A stretch of 64,000 nucleotides of DNA. It comes from Henricia sp. BOLD:AAB3569 (taxonomy: Eukaryota; Echinodermata; Asteroidea; Spinulosida; Echinasteridae). The stretch spans positions 124,001-188,000 of the forward strand of contig JBBELK010000529.1 of assembly GCA_037783545.1 (NCBI GenBank), written 5' to 3'. Position 1 is the stretch's first letter. Each line of letters starts with the position of its first letter. Both the position numbers and the translations under genes were made by a program. This document shows positions 23,401-32,400 of the stretch, one piece after another. The notes under the pieces were generated by a model. It did not search any database. It had not been told where the DNA came from and was given only the letters and a program-made list of their open reading frames with translations.

Positions 23401-26400
23401 CTGGAGTTTGTCGCTAGAGTGGGAGGGGGAGTGGTTTTAATATATGTACGCTAGAAAGGAATTGTTGTAAAGATATTGGAGGCTCAACAATGCAATTTCG
23501 AGTACAAAACTGTTTTGTACAGCGTTTTTGTGGTTGGTTGTGGTAATAACCTACTTGTAATGAACACGTCACGCATTTAAAAGACTACATGTATTACATG
23601 TACCGGTATATCATTTGCAGATGAAATTTTTACGAATTCGTTGAACAACAGCATTATACACAACTAAAGAATAATTTTTATCAACTGCCTTGTAGAAATT
23701 TCAGCCACATAGATGCAGTAATACTTCAGAAAACCTTTAAAATCTATGCATGTTTTTCGTATTGAATGAATTATTTTAAAAAAATACCGTTTTACATGGG
23801 ACAAAATCATGTGATGTTTGTTACCATTGCTATCAACACGTTTAGTAGGGTTTTTCTTGTAATGGGTAATTCCCAAAATTAGGGGTCCAAAAGTGTGACA
23901 AGCTTTTTAAGATTTCCAAGTGTTTTTAGTGATTGAAAGTGGTTTCCCAGTAGAAAATAATTATTTTTATTTGAACAAATGCCACTCAAATTTAATGTTT
24001 GTGTGTAGATATGGCACCAAGGTTAATGCAAACCATTTTCATTGGCATAGGTAACCCGGGACACCTAACTCCTATTCAATACCACAGAACAAATTATAAG
24101 CCTTTATGGTCTTTTGTTTTGAATATTTTTCAGGAATCAGAAAACAAAATATTGAAGAGAATGATGCTGCCCCCTATAATCACAGGCCACAGTCCATTAA
24201 TGAGAATTTGTGGTCATAAGTGGTGATTTTTGAAGCAGAGAGTGTCGTACGTAACTGGGACACCAAACATTTTGGACCCCTAATTTTGGGAATTACCCAT
24301 ATACGGGAAAGGCAAATTCAGAATTTAAAGATAAGAAAAGTTTAATTTCTATTTTTTGTTTCTCATATTTTCAGAATCACCGACTTCTTCCAACAACACC
24401 TCAAGACAGCCCTTGTCATCCGTGAGAGATTCAGGCAGTACGGGCCCTACGCTAGACCCCAGGCCCTGTATTCCTGATCCTTGCCAAGGGAACGGGGATT
24501 GTATACTGGAAAACACGGCCGCTGGCTACCGATGTAGTTGCCATGTTGGTTTTGCTGGTAGGTGTCCAGCTTTTTGTCAGTTAAATGGTTGATTGAAATG
24601 TTAGAACATTGCAAATGCTGTATACGAGCTTTAACAGTTAGGTTTCAATACCCTTGTAGGTTACAAAAGCGTGCTGTCCAGAGCACATTTTTGACCCCCT
24701 CATTTTTCTATATCATGTCATATTTTGAAATTTCGCACCCTCAATCCATATATTTCTAAGGATATTGTCAAAATTGTGGGGTGTTATGGCCGAGCGGTCT
24801 AGTGCCGCGGTCCCTCCGCTGTTGGATGTGGTAAATAAATAAATTAAAAAAATAAAAAATAAAAAATGTCCACTGAAGTTTAGTAAACTAACTTATCCAG
24901 TTACATAAGGCAGTGGAGTGATTACACCAACCTTTTTGCTTCCATATCCATATCCAAATTAAAGATTGCAAATTTCCTGTTTTCTTCCCATGGATAGTAT
25001 TTTGGGGAGGTATTTTCAATGATTGTTTGGTTAGAACGAAATCCATAAAAATCATGATTTATATTGAAGAGGGTTGGGTGTTTTGAACTGTCTTTCTTTT
25101 TAACTTTGTCAGGTTATGCCTGTGAGATTAATCTGAACCCATGCAGGAGCAACCCTTGTTATAAGGTGGAAACAACATGCATTAGTGAGCGCAACAACCA
25201 TTATCAATGTGTGCTCTGGTCCAACGGCACAGACCGGCTAGTCGCAACCACGGCAGTATCACCGGTGTGTTAAATAAGCTTATTCAGATTTTTTTTCAGA
25301 AAATAAGCCAACAGTACATTGTACATGTGGGTAATTCCCAAAATTAGGGGTCCAAAAGTGTGACATGCTTTTTAAGATTTCCAAGTGTTTTTAATGATTG
25401 AAAGTGGTTTCCCAGTAGAAAATAATAATTTTTATTTGAACAAATGCCACTCAAATTTAATGTTTGTGTGTGGATATGGCACCAAGGTTAATGCAAACTC
25501 ATTCTACGTAGGTAACCCGAGACACCAAACTCCTATCCAATACCATGGAACAAATTATAAGCCTTTATGGTCTTTCGTTTTAAATATTTTTCAGAAATCG
25601 GAAAACAAAATATTGAAAAAAATGATGCTGCCCCCTATAATCACAGGCCACAGTCCATTACTGAGAATTTGTGGTCATAAGTGGTGATTTTTGAAGCAGA
25701 GAGTGTCGTACGTAACTAGGACACCAAACATTTTGGACCCCTAATTTTGGGAATTACCCATAGAGAACATTCCAGACACAACAACACACACAACAAAAGG
25801 GCCCACTTTGAATAGGGTTAATAACCCTTTTTAGCCACACAAGACTAAAAACTCGTGTTCTATGTGGCTGACCAATGAAAAGACTTGACAATTTAGAGGT
25901 AGTATGATAAAAGAAGTGATATGTACACAATAGTCACCCCAGTAAATACTGTCTATTATCATGAATGAATGAGTGGCAGCTACTCTACCTACATCATCAT
26001 TTGTTTGATCTTTGGAGAACCAGTGATCTGATCAGTTCAATGGTTATTCCCATGATGTGCTGAATTTAACAGTGTATAAAGCCTAGCGTACATTTACATA
26101 TGCAACTGGAAGCAACTAGTGGCAACTGATGTTTCCGGAAACTGGGAGCAACTGATCAGTTGTTTAAAAGGTTGATGTACGTGTACGTGTACTTGCAATT
26201 ACTGGCAACTGGAAAAAAATTCCAGTTGCAGTGAGTTGCTCATGTTCTACAACATTCCGGCAACTATAGTTGTATCCAGTTGCTTCAGTTTTGTCAATGT
26301 ACGCGTACTTGCAACTATTCTGTCGGTTGCACGAGTGTGTCTGAATATGTGAGGCGTACTGTGACAGCAACTACCGTTAGGTGCTTCCAGTTGCAAGGTC

Positions 26401-29400
26401 AATGTACCGTACCCGAGTTGCCGTGTCAATGTGCGTGCAATGGAGATGTAGACCACGTTGCCGCTAGTTGTAGACCTAATCTGTTGCTGTCGATGAGCAC
26501 GCTATACACATCAACAGCAACTGATCATGTGTAGTTGTTGACTCTTAGTTTATTTTTTAGTTTATTATGTTATCCCTTTAGTTTATCACAGTATGTGTCT
26601 TCTCTGTACATATCGGCCGACAGAACTTGTACATGTACTCACTTGTGTCTAACACATATGGCTTGCTGTTGCAGGATACTTGGCTCACTGGTGCAACGCT
26701 AGGCATCATCATTGGTTCGTGCGCCGCCATACCGCTCTTTTGCATGTGGATCGTTCTCTTAGTCTGGTGTACGACGTGGCGCAAACTACACGCTAATGAT
26801 AAGAGGTATAACGTCAAATACACGGAGGAAGCAGAAAACAAGTACACTACTCCTCAGGTAAGGTGTTGACCCCAACAATTACAAATCTTCTGATTCTGTG
26901 CTTGTATTTTTGTTGAATTGTTTTTCAGTTTAGAATGACTTGTCTTTCCTGAAGTAAATTACGAGTACTAAATGCTTAAAAGAGCTTGTCCGGATTTTCC
27001 CAAAATATGGATTTCTTTTTAATAACCTAACAATTATATAAAACACCTGCCCAAAATACTATCCATTGGAAGAAAACAAGAAAATTTGCAATCTCCAATT
27101 TGGATACATGTATATGAAAGCAAAAAGGTTTGTGTAATTACTGTACTGCTTTACAGAACCAGAAAAATTAGTTTACAAAACTTGAAAACATACGGATTGA
27201 GAACGCGAAATTTCAGAATGGTTATGAGAAAAATATGACAATCAATATGGTAACAAAATTTCAACACCCATATGAAAAATGGGGTGTGGTCAAAAATGTG
27301 ATCTGGTCATGCTCCATTTTTCCTGAGGACAGTGTAAAAAACTTCATAGAATCCCCAGGTGGGACTCGAACCCACAGCCTCCTGCATTTTAGAGCAGGTG
27401 TTTTCACCACTCAGTTATTTCATGGAGGAAGGAAACAGAGCCTCCTCCATGGTTATTTGCACTAGTACCTGCTGCTAAATCATTATCTTTAAGTTGTCAA
27501 TATTTTCACGGTTCTACAAAGCGTAGGAAGGGTGAGGGAGTCGAGGGCAGCGTACGACTTTACGTGCACTGTATTATGTTGACATTTCATGGTATTGACA
27601 AAAAATGTTGATAAGTCGTATTTTTGGGGGGAGGGAGGAGGTCTTGAAAATACTACACCCTGTAGAACCGTGAAAATGTTGACAACTTTGGACTGGTCAC
27701 AGGGCTTGAAATTCGTCACTGAAAGGGCACTGCCATTTGTGTTTTTGGAGTCGTCTTTTGGAGTTTAAAAAGGGCGCTTCCATTGGAAAATGAAAAAGTC
27801 TATGGGAGGATTCCAAAAGGGCGCCAAGACCAGGGGCAACAGAGGCAATGGCCTCCGTGGCCTCCGTTAATTTTAAGCCCTGGGTCATTACCGGCCTGCT
27901 CAATTGTTGAGTGGTTAATATTTATATGCGCTAGAATGTGCAGGAGCTAGGCCACTGGTTCGACTTCCAAAATAGATCTTAAAACAAAAAAAATAAATAA
28001 ATAAAAAGCACTATAGGCTTCGCTTGTAATGCTAATAATTTGTCAAGAAGAGCATTTCCCAATTTAAATAACAATATTGCATATATCCTGACCAGTGGTC
28101 GAATTTTAGAACCCAAATTGTGGTAGGGCCAGCCAGTTCTACATGACCCTACATGTACCAGCTGTGATATTCTTCTGTGCACTGGGATTGCATTCAACAG
28201 CCGCTTGCACACAAAACAGAGAGCACACGGGAAGTCAGGCAATCTGTATGTGGTCACACCAATTGCTATATTCTGCTGCACACTGCAATATTCTGCTGTG
28301 CAAAAATATATATAAAAGTCGGAGGGATTTAAAGTTTCATACTGTACAAACAATAAGGTGAATTATTTGAAAATTTCATCTAGAAGGTTATTTTTTTTAA
28401 TGACTGTTGTTTTGCCCCAATGTAAAATTCCGCTGATGCATACAACTGTGCGTCATCCTTGGGTGTTAATAATAATAATAATAATAATATTAATAATAAT
28501 AATAATAATAATATTAATATCTCTTAATGCTGCAAAGGGGCGACACGCCGGAAAGACTTTGCCAGACTACCACCGAAATTTCGGCTAAAAGACATCGATT
28601 GGACACAAAATTTCTGTAAACCAGAGGTTCCAAAAATGTTTCCACACCTAATAAAAATGCTTTTAGACCTAATAAAAATGGTTCTCGATTTGAAAAAGAT
28701 GGATTTTGACCTAAATTTTTTTATTTTGACTTCCAAAATATTGATAGTTCGAGTTCTTGGTTCGGCTAGCAAGTTTGAGCCTGTAGATCTAAGAACACGA
28801 GTGGTACTCCTAGGAGAAATAAGTTCACGTAAGTATTGAGGGGCACGGCCATGCAGAATCTTGAATACAAGAAGACATATTTTGTAGGTGATAATGTTAA
28901 TGAATTTGGTGATAGTGTTAATGAATTTGATCTAAGGAGTTTGTTTAATGAAAGTATGCAACCTGACGCTTTAGACTAAAATCTCAAGAAATCAGGACTA
29001 CAAGGATACCGTAAAATTTGAGGGTTAGGACTACCATAATAAGCAATATTTGTTCTTTTTCCTAAACAGTACAAGATGGGCAATGCCAAATCGTGGCTGG
29101 TGCCCGATGGTCGCAACTCCATGCGAACACACAAACTGCGGGATCGCTGGATAATCCACGAGTCACAGCTCGATTTGGGTAAACTCATCTACAGTGGAGA
29201 GTTCTCCTACATCTGTGAAGGAATGTACAAAATCGAGGACCGTGACTCGGCTGTTAAAGTTGTTGTCAAACTCTTAAGGGGTACGTTATCCTATTTCATT
29301 TAATTTGTTCATTGTTTTTGACAAAGGCATGAAATTAAAATGTGGGTATTTTGTCTTTTTTGAATTTTGTTTTTGATCTATCCTCAAACGAAACACAGAG

Positions 29401-32400
29401 TCCCCCTTAAAGGTCCTGTAGATGATCTGTTTTTGAGCGATTCTGCGAATAAAACCATTATAAATCAAAAGAAACAAAATCATCCGAAGAAATTTCAGCT
29501 TAGTCAAATGTACCACGTTTAAAAAAACCCATGAAAATCCATATGCGTTTTCCTGGTCTTGGCGGGGTGTTTCAAATATTCGTTCTCAGTTGATCGGGCA
29601 CTATGTGGCTTGCGTCATGCACTCTGTGGCGCACATCATATACTGCGTGTGCGCGCGATCCATAAAAATGCATCGCGTTGGAACACGCACGCGGAGTACA
29701 CAGCGCCCATGCATTTTGGACCGCGTAGATGCGAACCAAAAATAAGTAAATTGTTTGCAAACGATCTAAATAATTTCATCTTTACGGATTATTTTCTGGT
29801 AAAATTATATCATTTTGAGCGAAAACCTTTCACTGGATAGTTGCTATTAATTCAATCTTTACTTTCAGAACTTTCCCCTGTAAACTCGTCGATTACTTTT
29901 TGGGGTCATTGCCAATGATACACTGGGTCTTTAAGTCGTGACACTTGTGGAGTTGATTTTTATTTTTATTTATCAGGCTCAGAAAATGACAATCCTCAGC
30001 ACAGTATGGCCTTGTGAATCGAACAACGGCTTTACCAATTGACCTGAAACAATAACGTTATGGTTTGTTTACATGAATTCGTGCTCTCCTATGGCCCTAC
30101 ATGTATGTCGTCTGGTACCCTGAGACTCCCCCCATAGATTTGCGTGCATGTAAATAAACCGTGACGTCATGTTTCAAATCCATTGATATTACGCAAACCA
30201 TGACAAGAACGATTCAATAAATTAGCGTGATCTTATAAATGCAAGTTTGACATTTTTTCTCTGCTATTAAAATATTTATTAAAACTTTGTTCATAATGTA
30301 ATAATTGATAAAGTACAGATACTGTTGGGTGGGTATAACCATAGAGCTATCTTTTCCAAAAGGAACAGGCCAAAAATACTTGAAATGTGATTAGTATATT
30401 TTAAAATATATACCAAGCCATGTCGCACTGTTTGCTACATGGCATTATTTTACATATTCCAGTGTTTAGAAATTACACAGGATTTTTTTAAATTGTTTAT
30501 TTGTAGCTTGGAAAAACCATTTTTACAAATGCATCAAAATGTCACACTTTGATTCCTGTTTATTATGAAAGACCCTTGTATATTTTTGTAGATGAGAAAG
30601 ATGAGAATTCTCTGAATGAACTACAGAACGAATTCGAAGTGCTTAGCTGCATGGGTCGTCATCCCAACGTCGTGTGGCTGCAGGGGATGTGCAGTAGAGT
30701 GCTGGAGGAATCGAGTGAGTTTGTTTTATACGCTTCCAAAAAAGAAAATAAATGTTTTTAAAATATCAATTCTTGATCAAGTACAGAAGTTTGTTCAATA
30801 CAGTAACTTTGTGGATAACAAGACACTGATTGACCAATCACTTTGGATTCACTTTCAAGTGCTTCAGTGATTTCCTCGAGTTCAAGAAACCCGTTTGAAC
30901 AAAGTGATTCGACATTTTCTATTTGTGGGAGAATCCTGTGGTTTAGGGCTCTCAGAAAACCTGTGTGGGATGAGTCACACAGCCCTAGAAGTACAGGAGT
31001 TCAGGAAGGCACTTTAGGCAGAGTGGCGCACCCTGCCTCAGTGACAATTAAAAAGGCTGGAGCCATCAGCCTTGCCACAAGAGGTGGTCAAATATGTTAT
31101 TCACCGATAAAATGTTACAGCTCTCGACCTCAATCTTTTGTAAAAGTCAATTTTGATTGTTCCACCCTTACAAATATATTTGGCCATACCTCAAAACAAG
31201 GATTACTAAGTTCCAACATTTTTAGCTTAATTGCATCACATATGACTCTATACATTTTCTGATTTCTTCATGTCCACAGCTCAGACGTGTTTAGTCAACG
31301 AGTATGTTGCGCGTGGTGACATGCAACGCATTCTACGTCGCGGTCGAAGCCGCCGTAAGGATCAACCCCCGTACTCTCCTACTCCGGTCGACGAGTTAAT
31401 CGGCTTTGCTTGCGATATTGCGCAAGGCATGAGGCATATTACGCTACTCAAGGTAAAAGTAAAACGTGGTTTGCTTCAATGATTCGCAACATTCAGTTAA
31501 AAACTTGGTGTTGCGGTTTTGATATAAACAGCTCGATAACAAATAGTGTGGCAACATGGGGCAAGTTCGATTTACGACTATAGTTAACTATAGTTCAACT
31601 ATTTCCAACCGAACGCAGTCTAGTCAACGATGGTTAGTCGTGACAAGGACACCTAAAAAGTGTCAAAAAAGTGTCCCGTATGTTATGGTTATACGGGAAA
31701 AAAAAAAAGAAGTATGTTATCAATCTTTGTTTCCATTCTTGGGCTGAAGTTATTTCCTCAGAACAACCTAAATATTTTTATTTTCAGAAGTAAAAGCCCT
31801 TGATATGATCTGGATCGCCAAAGTTTCTCCAGTACTGTGGACAGACTCAAACGTGGACAAACTCAGAAATTTTATTAAATTTTCATTTTTGTCTCTCACC
31901 GCAGTATGTACACAGAAGTCTATGCGCCAAGAACATCCTAATCACATTCAATAACAAAGCAAAGATATGTGATTTTGGCATGGGTGCCGAGATACCCAGT
32001 CCCACAGATTATGTGCGCTACGCCGAACACCGAAATGTAAGTTCATTTAAAAGTACTTGTATATGTGACCTTCCAGTATGAAACCAAATGTAGATAATTC
32101 GCTAGATAATTAATTTCACTCGACAATTGTGTATATTTGTGTACTGTTTAATTTCAGAAACACATGAAACGATGGATGGCCTATGAGGCACTCCTTGAAG
32201 ATATGTACAGCATAAAGAGTGATGTGTAAGTTAACAAAATGTACTTCACTTATTATTCATAATTATTATATAAAATTAAGCCTTTTCGGATACCGTGTGT
32301 TTCTGATACTGTGCTGCATAGAGCCCTAATCTAATATGTGCGTCCATGCTGGGCGCACAAAAGCACATGCGTACACGCGCGTCATGCATTGAGTTAATTC

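Noticed and set aside
23999-24226. 75-residue open frame in element E and its partner at 25385-25687
   Set aside because: The frame differs in start and length between copies and resembles no transposase; the element appears non-autonomous.
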